A stretch of DNA of 64,000 nt from Streptomyces beigongshangae (GCF_019710745.1 NZ_JAHKJW010000019.1:1-64000); one strand, 5' to 3'; counted from the first letter of the stretch, positions 1 to 10,438 are shown. Notes: generated by a model not told the origin, from the sequence alone. Numbers and translations: made by a program.

Positions 1-180
1 GACGCTTCCTTCGTACTCACCCTCTCGGGCTTTCCTCCGGGCGCTTCCCTTCGTGTTTCCAACCTTACCAGATCCGTTTTCCGTTCCGTTTCCGGTTCGG
101 AATTCATATCAGGTGGCCGGTTGGGGGGCCTTTGCCTATTTGATTGCCTTGCGGCTTTCTTTCGGCGAGTCCGACTTTAT
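1..180 (-). other. 5' leader of an rRNA operon running off the left edge
   Basis: Read on the minus strand, positions about 70 to 1 match the pre-16S rRNA leader I know from Streptomyces rrn operons: a GGAAACACGAAGGGAAGCG stretch, then CCCGGAGGAAAGCCC, then GGGTGAGTACGAAGGAAGCG. In those operons the next bases outside this window are the boxA-like antitermination element and then 16S rRNA. No protein gene is credible here and base composition is less GC-rich than in the neighbouring genes. A 19-bp palindrome (191-209) and a -10-like TAAAGT (minus strand, 174-179) mark a probable third promoter with a poor -35. Identification is from memory of the leader; the 16S gene itself is not visible. 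Confidence 0.75.
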
Positions 181-267
181 CAGAGGTTTTCGGCCGGTCC
201 GACCGGCCGATCAGTTCTGAATTATCGAAAGGTGCTTCACTGAAATCGAATTCCAGTGAGCTGACAG

Positions 268-296
268 ATACTAACTGCCACCGCCGAGCTTGTCCA
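268..296 (-). promoter_or_regulatory. Second rRNA promoter
   Basis: On the minus strand TGGACA (291-296), a 17-base spacer and TAGTAT (268-273) form a second HrdB-like promoter 47 bases downstream of the first. Streptomyces rrn operons typically carry several tandem promoters, which fits. Confidence 0.6.
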
Positions 297-314
297 GCTC
301 CAGGCAACTGTTCG

Positions 315-343
315 AATCTACCTCCCCACACGTCCCGTGTCAA
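315..343 (-). promoter_or_regulatory. rRNA promoter, consensus -35/-10
   Basis: On the minus strand TTGACA (338-343) is followed after exactly 17 bases by TAGATT (315-320), a full match to the principal vegetative sigma factor (HrdB) consensus. It lies just downstream of the convergently oriented stop of the SpoIIM-like gene at 397 and points into the rRNA leader. Confidence 0.8.
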
Positions 344-396
344 CGGTTTTTGTGGGGCGAAGAGGAGACTAGCAGTCTGACGGGGGTGCCCGCACA

Positions 397-1404
397 TCAG
401 GCCGCGGTCGGTACGGAGGCGCTGCGCTCGGCCTCCTCGACGTCACCCGTCTCACCTGCGCGTACCGCGCGGCCTCCCAGGACGTAGACGTACGCGAGGA
501 AGAGGAGCTCGGCGACTACGCCGATGCCTATGCGGGCCCAGGTCGGGAGGCCGGACGGGGTGACGAAGCCTTCGATGGCGCCGGAGACGAAGAGGACCAG
601 GGCGATGCCTATCGCCATGCCCAGGGCGGCGCGTCCCTCCTCGGCGAGGGCCGTACGACGTGTGCGGGGGCCCGGGTCGATGACCGTCCAGCCGAGGCGC
701 AGTCCGGTGCCGGCCGCCACGAAGACGGCCGTCAGCTCCAGGAGACCGTGCGGGAGGATCAGGCCGAGGAAGGTGTCCAGGCGGCCGGCCGAGGACATCA
801 GGCCGATGCCCACACCCACGTTGAGCATGTTCTGGAAAAGGATCCAGACGACCGGCAGGCACAGGAACCCGCCGAGCACCAGGCACATCGCGGCCGCCTG
901 GGCGTTGTTCGTCCATACCTGGGCCGCGAAGGACGCCGCGGGATGGCTGGAGTAGTACGTCTCGTACTGGCCGCCGGGGCGCGTGAGTTCGCGCAGCTCG
1001 CCGGGGGCCGCTATCGAGGACTGGACCTCGGGATGGGTGCCTATCCACCACCCCAGCAGGACGGCGAGCGCCGTGGACAGCAGCGCCGTCGGTACCCACC
1101 AGTGACGTGCCCGGTAGACCGCGGCGGGAAAGCCGTGCGTGAGGAAGCGGGTCACGTCGCGCCAGGAAGCACGGCGGGTGCCGGTGACGGCGCTGCGCGC
1201 GCGGGCCACCAGCTGGCTGAGGCGGCCGGTGAGCTGGGGGTCCGGGGCACTGGACTGGATCAGGGACAGATGGGTCGCCGTGCGTTGGTAGAGGGTGACC
1301 AGTTCGTCGGCCTCCGCGCCGGTGAGGCGGCGCCGGCGGCGCAGGAGCGCGTCGAGCCGGTCCCATTCGGCACGGTGGGCGGACACGAAGACGTCGAGGT
1401 CCAT
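397..1404 (-). CDS. SpoIIM-like (DUF95) integral membrane protein
   Basis: A 335-residue protein of the stage II sporulation protein M family. The N-terminal ~100 residues are soluble, basic and helical. About six hydrophobic segments follow, the first around residues 105-125, with the PHGLLEL motif that is typical of this family in a central loop. The start at MDLDVF is preferred over an upstream in-frame codon because GAGGAGC precedes it. It is divergent from an RDD-family gene; SpoIIM-like and RDD proteins are often paired in actinobacteria, but their joint role is not known to me. In Bacillus the SpoIIM namesake acts in forespore engulfment, which does not occur in Streptomyces, so a sporulation role should not be inferred from the name. 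Confidence 0.85.
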   Translation of the reverse strand: MDLDVFVSAHRAEWDRLDALLRRRRRLTGAEADELVTLYQRTATHLSLIQSSAPDPQLTGRLSQLVARARSAVTGTRRASWRDVTRFLTHGFPAAVYRARHWWVPTALLSTALAVLLGWWIGTHPEVQSSIAAPGELRELTRPGGQYETYYSSHPAASFAAQVWTNNAQAAAMCLVLGGFLCLPVVWILFQNMLNVGVGIGLMSSAGRLDTFLGLILPHGLLELTAVFVAAGTGLRLGWTVIDPGPRTRRTALAEEGRAALGMAIGIALVLFVSGAIEGFVTPSGLPTWARIGIGVVAELLFLAYVYVLGGRAVRAGETGDVEEAERSASVPTAA

Positions 1405-1520
1405 CGGGTCGGCTGCTCCTCGGCTGTTCGTCGTGTGGTCAGCTTGTCGCACTGCGGCGTGATGTGCCTCAGCTTGGCAGACTGGCTGGTCTCAGGGCAG
1501 TTCGGGGAAGGGCGGCAGGC

Positions 1521-2528
1521 GTGAGCGAGCTTGTGACGGGCGAGGCGGTGGCACTGGAGCTGCGGCCCGCGAAACTGCCGAGCCGGGTACTGGCCGTGGT
1601 GCTCGACCTGGCGGTGGCGGTGGCCGCCTATGTCGCCGTGCTGATCGCGCTGGTGCTGTCGACGGCCGCTCTCGACGCGGCGGCGCAGGCCGCCGTGTCG
1701 ATCGCCGCGTTCCTCCTGCTGCTGGTCGGCGGGCCGATCGCGGTGGAGACCCTCAGCCACGGGCGCTCGCTGGGGAAGGCGGCGTGCGGGCTGCGGGTGG
1801 TCCGGGACGACGGCGGGCCCATCCGGTTCCGGCACGCGCTGGTGCGCGGGGCGGTCGGTGTGGTCGAGATCCTGATGACGTTCGGGGTCGTGGCGTGCGT
1901 CGCGTCGCTGGTGTCGGCGCGGGGACGACGGCTGGGCGACGTGTTCGCGGGAACCCTGGTCGTTCGGGAACGCGTTCCCGCCGGGCACACGTCCTTCGTC
2001 CCTCCGCCGCCGCCGTGGCTGGCGGGGCGGTTCACCGAGCTCGACCTCTCCGGGGTGCCGGACGGGCTGTGGCTGGCCGTCCGGCAGTACCTGACGCGGA
2101 TGCGGCAGCTGGATCCGCAGGTCGGCCGGGCGATGGCGGAGCGGCTCGCGGCCGATGTCGCCGAGCGTACGGGGACTCCGGCACCGCACGGGGTCCCGCC
2201 GGCGGCGTTCCTGGCGGCCGTGGTGCAGGAGCGGCAGGCGCGGGAGGCACGGCGGGCGTTCGGTGGGGAGGTCCCCTTCGGCGCCCCGGGCACATATCCG
2301 GGTACGTATCCAGGTGCGTATCCGCCGGGTGCTCATCCGGGTGCGGGTGCTCATCCGGGTGTGCATCCGGGCGGCGCCGTACCGGGGGTCCCGTACGGCG
2401 CGGTTCCTCCGCCCGCGGCACCGGCCGTGCCCCCGGCGTACGCACCTGTCGCGCCCGCCCCGCCCCCGCCCGCCGTGCGGGACGCCGGCGCGGAGCGTCC
2501 CTCCACCGGGTTCGCTCCGCCCGCCTGA
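1521..2528 (+). CDS. RDD family membrane protein
   Basis: The first ~170 of 335 residues are an RDD domain: the RVLAVVLDLAV start of helix 1, a second helix around residues 50-75, the GRSLGKAACGLRVV signature, and a third membrane segment with the RRLGDVFAGT motif. The rest is a soluble tail whose last ~90 residues are low-complexity, with short Y/H-P-G repeats followed by Pro/Ala. The GTG start has GGGGAAGG at the right distance; the upstream in-frame ATG at 1464 has none. It is divergent from the SpoIIM-like gene with a 116-base shared promoter region. RDD proteins are suspected of moving small molecules or ions; the substrate here is unknown. Confidence 0.85.
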   Translation: MSELVTGEAVALELRPAKLPSRVLAVVLDLAVAVAAYVAVLIALVLSTAALDAAAQAAVSIAAFLLLLVGGPIAVETLSHGRSLGKAACGLRVVRDDGGPIRFRHALVRGAVGVVEILMTFGVVACVASLVSARGRRLGDVFAGTLVVRERVPAGHTSFVPPPPPWLAGRFTELDLSGVPDGLWLAVRQYLTRMRQLDPQVGRAMAERLAADVAERTGTPAPHGVPPAAFLAAVVQERQAREARRAFGGEVPFGAPGTYPGTYPGAYPPGAHPGAGAHPGVHPGGAVPGVPYGAVPPPAAPAVPPAYAPVAPAPPPPAVRDAGAERPSTGFAPPA

Positions 2529-2557
2529 TCCGTCCGCGGCCCCGGCCGGCGGCGTCG

Positions 2558-3172
2558 TCAGGTGAGGACCGACGGCGGTGTCTCGAGGTCTTCGAGTTCG
2601 ATGCCGGGCGCCGAGAGCACCACGTCGCCGGAGAGGTGCACGGTGTGCTGCTCGCCGGTGTCCAGGGCCGTGACCCGGTACTCGTCCACCGTCAGGGGGC
2701 CGTTGTCAGTGGGGTGTGTTTCTCTCGTGAGCAGGGCCCAGGACTGGTCGAGGGTGCGCGGGGCGAGGACCGGGTCCGTGAAGGCGACGAGGCGTACACG
2801 CGTGGCGGAGGCATCGGGGGTGAGGCGCAGCAGACGTGCGGTGGCGACGAGGAAGGCGGGGGACGGACCGGTGAAGGCGTGGGCGCGGACATTGCCCTCG
2901 GTGGCGTGTTCTCCCGTGGGGTCGGTACGGACCCAGGTGACGCCGTCGAGGGCGGCGCCGCGGACCTGCCAGCCCGAGGCGTGGAGTTCGAGGCGGATGG
3001 GGCGGCCGCGGTCGTCGAGGGCGAGGTCGACGGAACCGGCGGCGGTGCCGGAGGGGGTGGTCAGGTGGGACACGTAGCGCCAGCCGGAGGGGCCGGGCGC
3101 GCAGTGGAACCGTTCCTCGGCGAGGGGGGTGTGGTCGTGCGGGTCATGGAGCGAATAGCGGCCGCGGGGCAT
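2558..3172 (-). CDS. Conserved hypothetical protein
   Basis: I do not recognise a named family in this 204-residue protein. It has no signal peptide or membrane segment and alternates beta-type stretches rich in Arg, Leu, Val and Thr with acidic turns, ending in an acidic IELEDLE stretch, so a soluble all-beta fold is likely. Strong G/C third-position bias supports it as a real gene. The start at MPRGRY is the first plausible ATG; the longer in-frame extension upstream lies across ahcY and is a shadow. It lies 83 bases downstream of ahcY on the same strand and could be cotranscribed. Confidence 0.6.
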   Translation of the reverse strand: MPRGRYSLHDPHDHTPLAEERFHCAPGPSGWRYVSHLTTPSGTAAGSVDLALDDRGRPIRLELHASGWQVRGAALDGVTWVRTDPTGEHATEGNVRAHAFTGPSPAFLVATARLLRLTPDASATRVRLVAFTDPVLAPRTLDQSWALLTRETHPTDNGPLTVDEYRVTALDTGEQHTVHLSGDVVLSAPGIELEDLETPPSVLT

Positions 3173-3255
3173 GGTGGCTCGGGGTCCTCGATAGGGGGCA
3201 GGCCCCCGCCGGTGAGGGCGAGGGCCTGCTGACGGCCGTCCGGTGAGCGCTGGGC

Positions 3256-4713
<1,458 letters not shown>

Positions 4714-5062
4714 GCGAGCTGCTCCTCGGGTTGGGGCGAGGTCGGGTCCGGTCTGGTCTGCGCGGCGGCGGGCACGGCGAGCGCCCACGGGGCACACGAA
4801 TGCCCGGTGCCTTGCGCAGCGCAGTCCGTCGGAGGCCCTCTCTCCCTCGGTCGGCCCGTGGGGGCCGCCCGACCGCCATCAGCAGCGACGTCTGGCTCGG
4901 TTACGAATCTACACCGATGGCGCAGCGGACCCCAGTCCCCCGGTCCGCCCGCGAGCGGATCGAGCCGATATCGGGCGGGCAGCGGGCGGAGGCCGGATGG
5001 ATGCCGGTGGGTGCCGGTGGGTGCCGGGTGGGTCCCGTGGCTCCGGCGGGGCCGGAAACGGT

Positions 5063-5095
5063 CCGGGGCCCGCCGAGGATCTCGGCGGGCCCCGG
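5063..5095 (-). terminator. Strong intrinsic-type hairpin after the CDF gene
   Basis: A perfect 15-bp GC-rich stem with a 3-base loop, 40 bases beyond the stop of the cation transporter. It has no U-tract, as is usual for Streptomyces terminators. Confidence 0.75.
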
Positions 5096-5134
5096 GTCAC
5101 GTACGGGGACTGCGTGCGGAACTGCGTGCGGGAC

Positions 5135-6112
5135 TCAGTGTCCGGCGGTCGGCAGCGGGCCGCCCGGGGACGCCTCCGGGTCCGCGCCCTTCGCCGCCTC
5201 GGTCTGGTTGTAGATGTCGGGTTCGAGGTAGATGACGCGGGCGATCGGGACGGCGGCCCGGATGCGGGCCTCGGCGGCGTTGATCGCCGAGGCGATCTCG
5301 GTGGCCGTGTCGTCGTGCTCGACCGCGATCTTGGCGGCGACCAGCAGCTCCTCGGGGCCGAGGTGGAGCGTGCGCATGTGGATGATGCCGGTGACCGTGT
5401 CGCCGTCGACGATCGCGGTCTCGATCTTCTGCACCGCTTCGAGACCGGCGGCCTCGCCCAGGAGCAGCGACTTGGTCTCGGCGGCCAGGATGATCGCGAT
5501 GACGATGAGCAGGACGCCGATGCACAGGGTGCCGATGCCGTCCCAGACGCCGTCGCCCGTGGCGAGGGCGAGGCTCACGCCGCCGAGCGCGAGGATCAGG
5601 CCGACGAGCGCGCCCAGGTCCTCCAGGAGGACGACCGGCAGCTCGGGTGCCTTGGCGTGGCGTACGAAGTCCTTCCAGGACTGCTTGCCGCGCGTCAGGT
5701 TGGACTCCTTGATGGCCGTCCGGAAGGAGAATGCCTCGGCGATGATCGCGAAGACGAGGACGCCCACCGGCCAGTACCAGTGCTCGATCTCGTGCGGGTG
5801 CTTGATCTTCTCGTAGCCCTCGTAGATCGCGAACATGCCGCCGACCGAGAAGAGGACGATCGAGACGAGGAAGGCGTAGATGTACCGCTCGCGGCCGTAG
5901 CCGAAGGGGTGCTGGGGGGTCGCCTCGCGCTTGGCCTTCTTGCCGCCGAGGAGCAGCAGGCCCTGGTTGCCGGAGTCGGCGAGCGAGTGCACGGACTCGG
6001 CGAGCATCGACGACGAACCGCTGAAGAGGAACGCCACGAATTTCGCTACCGCGATCGCGAGGTTGGCGGCGAGTGCCGCCACGATCGCCTTGGTGCCGCC
6101 TGACGCGCTCAT
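5135..6112 (-). CDS. Cation diffusion facilitator (CDF) family transporter
   Basis: A 325-residue membrane antiporter that exports divalent metals, probably Zn, in exchange for protons. Membrane helices are visible at about residues 8-30, 80-100, 115-130, 165-185 and 195-215. The first metal site motif HSLAD (H42, D46) is intact. In the second site the usual HxxxD is replaced by an LLEDLGAL sequence, which I associate with the branch of CDF proteins resembling human SLC30A9. The C-terminal ~90 residues form the cytoplasmic ferredoxin-like domain. It is monocistronic between a hairpin terminator and manA, whose stop is 145 bases upstream. Metal specificity cannot be read from the sequence. Confidence 0.88.
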   Translation of the reverse strand: MSASGGTKAIVAALAANLAIAVAKFVAFLFSGSSSMLAESVHSLADSGNQGLLLLGGKKAKREATPQHPFGYGRERYIYAFLVSIVLFSVGGMFAIYEGYEKIKHPHEIEHWYWPVGVLVFAIIAEAFSFRTAIKESNLTRGKQSWKDFVRHAKAPELPVVLLEDLGALVGLILALGGVSLALATGDGVWDGIGTLCIGVLLIVIAIILAAETKSLLLGEAAGLEAVQKIETAIVDGDTVTGIIHMRTLHLGPEELLVAAKIAVEHDDTATEIASAINAAEARIRAAVPIARVIYLEPDIYNQTEAAKGADPEASPGGPLPTAGH

Positions 6113-6257
6113 GTCTTCCCGATGTCCCTTCGTATCCTTCGTATGTCACTCGGTTGCCGCCCGGACGGCGGCCGTCCCGCGCTTCGCCCGTCCTGTGCGG
6201 TGCGTCATTGTCGCAGTCCGGGCCCCTCACGGGTGCCGGGTCGCGGCAGTGCTTCCC

Positions 6258-7409
6258 TCAGGCGACGACCGTGGCCCGGAAGAGCGTTCCGCTCCCGGTC
6301 ACGTGCGCCTCCTCGCCCGCCGGTACGAAGACGGAGTCACCCGGGGCGAGCGTGTGGTCGCCGGTCCGTACGGAGCCCTCGGTGCACAGCAGGATCTGCG
6401 GGGTGCGCCGGGTGAGGTCCTGGGCGGGCCCGCCCTCCGGGAGCACGTACCGGGAGAGGCGGAACTCGTCGATGGGGGTCTCGTAGACCTCCTCGCCGTC
6501 CGGGGACGCCTCAGGGCGCAGTACGCCCGGGTCGCCCGCCTCGAAGCGGACGATCCGCAGGAGTTCGGGGACGTCGACGTGCTTGGGGGTGAGTCCGCAG
6601 CGCAGCACGTTGTCGGAGTTGGCCATGATCTCGACGCCGAGGCCGTTCAGGTACGCGTGCGGCACACCGGCGCCCAGGAACAGGGCCTCGCCGGGCTGCA
6701 GCCGTACGTGGTTGAGCAGCATCGCGGCGATGACGCCCGGGTCGCCGGGGTAGTGGTGCGCGATTCCGGCGTACGGGGCGTGGGCGCCGCCGAGCCGGGC
6801 GCAGGCCGCGGCGGCCTCGGTCACCGTGGACGCCATCGGGCCGGGGTCCGCGGTGAGCACGGCGGTCAGCACCTCGCGCAGCGCCGCCTCCTCGGGGTGT
6901 GCGTGCAGCAGGTCGACGTACGGCTTCAGGGAGTCGACCTCCAGGGCCGAGAGCAGCGCGGCGGCCTCCAGCGGGGCACGGAATCCGCACAGGCCGTCGA
7001 ACTCCGTGAGCGCGCAGATCAGTTCGGGCTTGTGGTTGGCGTCCTTGTAGTTGCGGTGCGGCGCGTCGGCCGGGACGCCGCGCCGCTCCTCGTCCTCGTA
7101 CCCCTCCCCGGCCTGGGTCAGGTCGGGGTGCACCTGGAGGGAGAGGGGGGCGCCCGCGGCGAGGAGCTTCAGCAGGAACGGCAGGCGCGGACCGAACCTG
7201 GCGACCGCCCCGGTGCCCAGTTCCCGCTCGGGTGCCGCGTCGATCACCTCGGTGAGGGGGCCGCGGGGGGTGCGCGAGGGGGCGCCGGGGTGGGCGCCCA
7301 TCCACATCTCGGCCTGCGGTTCGCCGGTCGGCTCGACCCCGAGGAGCCGCGGGATGGCCGTGGTGGAGCCCCAGGCGTAGGGGCGGACGGTGTTGGCGAG
7401 GCGGTCCAT
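6258..7409 (-). CDS. manA: Mannose-6-phosphate isomerase, class I
   Basis: Interconverts fructose-6-phosphate and mannose-6-phosphate, feeding GDP-mannose synthesis with ManB and ManC encoded nearby. The 383-residue protein shows the zinc-binding residues of type I isomerases: Gln and His in LQVHPD (~residue 100), Glu in NHKPELI and His in GVPHAYLNG (~residue 265). The start is the ATG of MDRLANTV; the longer open frame continues antisense-style into the next gene and is not used. It is the last gene of the manB / Trm112 / SIS / manA run, all on the minus strand with short gaps; the same set occurs in mycobacteria. Confidence 0.95.
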   Translation of the reverse strand: MDRLANTVRPYAWGSTTAIPRLLGVEPTGEPQAEMWMGAHPGAPSRTPRGPLTEVIDAAPERELGTGAVARFGPRLPFLLKLLAAGAPLSLQVHPDLTQAGEGYEDEERRGVPADAPHRNYKDANHKPELICALTEFDGLCGFRAPLEAAALLSALEVDSLKPYVDLLHAHPEEAALREVLTAVLTADPGPMASTVTEAAAACARLGGAHAPYAGIAHHYPGDPGVIAAMLLNHVRLQPGEALFLGAGVPHAYLNGLGVEIMANSDNVLRCGLTPKHVDVPELLRIVRFEAGDPGVLRPEASPDGEEVYETPIDEFRLSRYVLPEGGPAQDLTRRTPQILLCTEGSVRTGDHTLAPGDSVFVPAGEEAHVTGSGTLFRATVVA

Positions 7410-7513
7410 GCTCTGTCTTCTTCTCCGTACGTGCGCCGGTACTCGTGCTGATCGACGAGTTCTGCGGGAGCCCGCCGGTCCTGCGGGTGCCCGCCGGCAG
7501 GCGTGGTCCAGGA

Positions 7514-8641
7514 TCAGGCCGTCGAGGCGAGCGCCAGGTAGACGGCGGCGAAGTCCGTGGTGGCGATCAGTTCGGCGAGCGTCTCCAGGTCGCCGCCCTC
7601 CTCGGGTTCGAGTTCGCTGATCGGTGTGTCGTGGCCGAGGGCGACTTCGCGGGCGGCGGGGGCGGCGGTGCGGCCGCCGGCCGGGCGGTCGCGGAGCAGC
7701 ACCACGCGCGCGTGCAGGACCTGTGCGTCCTCGACGCGGTCGCGGAAGAAGTCGTCGGGGTTCGCGCCGGCCGCCAGGGCGCCCGAGAGGAGCACGCTGT
7801 GCGAGGCCAGCGCCTCGGGCAGTTCGGCGGTGAGTGCGGGGCGTCCCGCGAGTTCGGCCAGGGCGGCGACGAAGCGGCGGCCCGCCGGGCCCGCGGAGTC
7901 GCCCTCGGTCCAGATCACCGGGAGCGACTCGGCGAGTTCGGCGGCGAGCGTCTTGGCGGGGTTGCCGTAGGTCGCGACGGCCGGGCCGCAGCGCTCGGCC
8001 ACGTGGTCGAGGCGGTCGGCGACCTTCTGCAGGGCCTCGGGCGGAGCACTGAGGAGGCCGGTGCGGTCGAGCAGCGCGAGCAGCGGGGTGAGCAGCGCCC
8101 ACAGCGAGCCGGGGGCCGAGGCGGCGGCCGGGGCCTGCGGCTCGTAGGGGGCGGTGGCCATCGGTACGGAGAGTCCGTGGGCGGCGGCGACCGCCTCGGT
8201 CAGCGGGGCGCGGGGCGGGCAGACGGCGACGACCGTGAGGCCGCGCCGGTACGCCTGCTCGGCGAGGAGCGAGAGGCCGGGCTCGCTGCCGTCGGGGGTG
8301 GCGATGAGGAGCAGGTCGACGGGGCCCGCCCAGCCCGGCAGTTCCCAGAGCAGGGCGCCCGCGGCGGGGGCCACCCCGCGGGGGGTGAGGCGGGTGACGG
8401 GGCAGGCGGCGCCGGCGAGCGAGCCGAGCAGGTCGGCGACGCAGGTGGCGGCGAGGCCGGGGCCCGCGGTCAGGATGGCGCGCGGGCGGCCGTCGGGTTT
8501 GAGCTCGGCGATACCGGCCTCGGTGGCGTGCCGGACGGCCGTGCGGACGCGGGCGCCCGCCTCGGCGGCGCCGCGGAGCAGCTCCCGCCGGTCCGCTCGG
8601 GCCAGCCCTTCCTGGTCGTCGAGGAGCGTTTCGTCGAACAT
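7514..8641 (-). CDS. SIS (sugar isomerase) domain protein of the mannose cluster
   Basis: A 375-residue protein with two alpha/beta SIS-like halves, about residues 50-190 (AILTAGPGLAATCVADLL, then DLLLIATPDGSEPG and LTVVAVCPP) and 215-340, resembling the C-terminal region of bifunctional phosphoglucose/phosphomannose isomerases. It is equivalent in position to Rv3256c of M. tuberculosis, always between manB and manA. The second half has a YGNPAKTLAAELAESLPV segment typical of phosphosugar-binding SIS folds. Catalytic activity is unproven; a role in binding or isomerising hexose phosphates on the way to GDP-mannose is inference from context. Confidence 0.8.
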   Translation of the reverse strand: MFDETLLDDQEGLARADRRELLRGAAEAGARVRTAVRHATEAGIAELKPDGRPRAILTAGPGLAATCVADLLGSLAGAACPVTRLTPRGVAPAAGALLWELPGWAGPVDLLLIATPDGSEPGLSLLAEQAYRRGLTVVAVCPPRAPLTEAVAAAHGLSVPMATAPYEPQAPAAASAPGSLWALLTPLLALLDRTGLLSAPPEALQKVADRLDHVAERCGPAVATYGNPAKTLAAELAESLPVIWTEGDSAGPAGRRFVAALAELAGRPALTAELPEALASHSVLLSGALAAGANPDDFFRDRVEDAQVLHARVVLLRDRPAGGRTAAPAAREVALGHDTPISELEPEEGGDLETLAELIATTDFAAVYLALASTA

Positions 8642-8711
8642 GGTGGGCAGCCTCCGGACACCTGGCGGGGTTGCTTCTGCGGGAGCGGCGGGGTCGTGCG
8701 GGGCAGCGGGG

Positions 8712-8882
8712 TTACGCGGGGCGGCGGGCCTCGTCCACGAGGAGGACGGGGATGCCGTCCCGGACGGGGTAGGCCAGACCGCAGTCCTGGCCCGTGCAGA
8801 CCAGTTCCGCCTCCCGCTCCTCCAGGGGGGCGTGGCAGGCGGGGCAGGCGAGGATCTCCAGGAGGCCGGCTTCGAGCGGCAT
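8712..8882 (-). CDS. Trm112-like small zinc-ribbon protein
   Basis: Only 56 residues: MPLEAGLLEILACPAC, then a second cysteine pair around CTGQDC, and the YPVRDGIPVLL end that defines Trm112 / YcaR-like proteins. CPxC at the front and CxxxxC later form a small zinc knuckle. Eukaryotic Trm112 activates methyltransferases; the bacterial partner is unknown to me. It is placed between manB and the SIS gene on the same strand with a GAAGGGACCCGCC ribosome-binding region. Confidence 0.85.
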   Translation of the reverse strand: MPLEAGLLEILACPACHAPLEEREAELVCTGQDCGLAYPVRDGIPVLLVDEARRPA

Positions 8883-8999
8883 GGCGGGTCCCTTCGGGGG
8901 TGGAGTGGGGTGGGGCGGAGGTGTGGCCTGGTCAGCGTACCGCCGGTGGGGGCGGGCGTCTGATCCTGTTCCCGCCCCCGCCGCCCCTTCCCGTCCCGT

Positions 9000-9050
9000 C
9001 CCTGGGGGCTCCGCCCCCGGACCCCCGTTGCGCAGTTCCCCGCGCCCCTG
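9000..9050. repeat. Dispersed intergenic repeat, copy 1
   Basis: Holds CTGGGGGCTCCGCCCCCGG, a self-complementary hairpin, followed by GCGCAGTTCCCCGCGCCCCTG (last 21 bases, 9030-9050), a sequence that recurs between genes elsewhere in this window. It sits just past the manB stop and probably helps end manB transcription. Confidence 0.7.
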
Positions 9051-9061
9051 GACGCCCGCCT

Positions 9062-10438
9062 TCAGCCCCTGATGATGGCCAGGGCCTCGTCCCGGGTCCT
9101 GGCCATCGTCGCCGCGTCCCGCGCCTCCGCGTTCAGGCGCAGGAGCGGCTCCGTGTTGGACGGGCGGACGTTGAACCACCAGTCGGCGGCGGTCACGGTC
9201 AGACCGTCGAGTTCGTCGAGGACGACGTCCTCGCGGCCCTCGTACGCGGCCCTGAGCGCGGCGAGGCGGGCCGCCTGGTCGTCGACCGTGGAGTTGATCT
9301 CGCCGGAGCCGGCATAGCGGTCGTACCGGTCGACGAGGGCGGAGAGCGTGCCCTCCTGGCCGCCGAGCGCGGCGAGGACGTGGAGCGCCGCGAGCATGCC
9401 CGTGTCGGCGTTCCAGAAGTCCTTGAAGTAGTAGTGCGCCGAGTGCTCGCCGCCGAAGATCGCGCCGGAGGCGGCCATCTCGGCCTTGATGAAGGAGTGG
9501 CCGACGCGGGTGCGGACCGGTGTGCCGCCGTGCTCCCGGACGACCTCCGGGACCGACCAGGACGTGATCAGGTTGTGGATGACCGTGCCCCTGCCGCCGT
9601 GCCTGGCCAGTTCGCGGGCGGCCACCAGGGCCGTGATCGCGGACGGGGAGACCGGCTCGCCGCGCTCGTCGACGACGAAGCAGCGGTCGGCGTCGCCGTC
9701 GAAGGCGAGGCCGAGGTCGGCGTCCTCCTCGCGGACGCGCTTCTGGAGGTCGACGATGTTCGCCGGGTCGAGCGGGTTGGCCTCGTGGTTCGGGAACGTG
9801 CCGTCCAGCTCGAAGTACATCGGGACGAGTTCGAGGGGCAGGCCCGCGAAGACGGTCGGGACGGTGTGGCCGCCCATGCCGTTGCCCGCGTCCACCACGA
9901 CCTTCAGGGGGCGGATCGAGGCGAGGTCGACGAGGCCGCGCAGGTGCGCAGCGTAGTCCTCCAGCGTGTCGCGCCGGGTCGTCGTGCCCGGCGCCGCGTC
10001 CGGGGACGGGGACGGGGACGGGGTGCCCGAGTCGAGCCAGGACTCGACGAGCCCGCGGATCTCGGTGAGGCCGGTGTCCTGGCCCACGGGGGCCGCACCC
10101 GCCCGGCACATCTTGATGCCGTTGTACCGGGCCGGGTTGTGCGAGGCCGTGAACATGGCGCCCGGCAGGCCGAACGCGCCCGACGCGTAGTAGAGCTGGT
10201 CGGTCGAGCACAGCCCTATCTCGGTCACGTCGACGCCGCGCGCCGCGGCCCCGCGCGCGAAGGCCCGTGACAGACCCGGTGACGAGGGGCGCATGTCGTG
10301 TCCGGTCACGATCGCGGTCGCCCCCGTCACCTGGGCGAAGGCCGCACCGAACAGCTCGGCCAGCGGCTCGTCCCACTGGTCCGGGACCACACCGCGTACG
10401 TCGTACGCCTTAACGAGCTGCGACAGATCAGCGGTCAC
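9062..10438 (-). CDS. manB: Phosphomannomutase / phosphoglucomutase
   Basis: Converts mannose-6-phosphate to mannose-1-phosphate (or the glucose equivalents). All signatures of the alpha-D-phosphohexomutase family are present in 458 residues: the phosphoserine loop TASHNP (~residue 100), the Mg-binding DGDADR loop (~residue 245), the sugar-binding GGEHSAH loop (~residue 330) and the phosphate-binding RPSNTEP near the C-terminus. The GTG start has AGGAAGG upstream. It heads the manB / Trm112 / SIS / manA series, and with the nucleotidyltransferase at 24.2-25.3 kb completes a GDP-mannose pathway. Confidence 0.95.
   Translation of the reverse strand: MTADLSQLVKAYDVRGVVPDQWDEPLAELFGAAFAQVTGATAIVTGHDMRPSSPGLSRAFARGAAARGVDVTEIGLCSTDQLYYASGAFGLPGAMFTASHNPARYNGIKMCRAGAAPVGQDTGLTEIRGLVESWLDSGTPSPSPSPDAAPGTTTRRDTLEDYAAHLRGLVDLASIRPLKVVVDAGNGMGGHTVPTVFAGLPLELVPMYFELDGTFPNHEANPLDPANIVDLQKRVREEDADLGLAFDGDADRCFVVDERGEPVSPSAITALVAARELARHGGRGTVIHNLITSWSVPEVVREHGGTPVRTRVGHSFIKAEMAASGAIFGGEHSAHYYFKDFWNADTGMLAALHVLAALGGQEGTLSALVDRYDRYAGSGEINSTVDDQAARLAALRAAYEGREDVVLDELDGLTVTAADWWFNVRPSNTEPLLRLNAEARDAATMARTRDEALAIIRG

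Noticed and set aside
305..325. tRNA T-loop (TTCGAATC)
   Set aside because: No acceptor or anticodon stems around it; the bases belong to the consensus -10 of the rRNA promoter on the other strand.
104..397. Small frames in the first 400 bases
   Set aside because: They overlap the rRNA promoters and leader, have atypical codon use and no ribosome-binding site.
4714..4920. S-adenosylhomocysteine riboswitch in the ahcY leader
   Set aside because: I looked for the conserved core pairing and sequence of the SAH riboswitch and could not find it. A covariance-model search would settle it.
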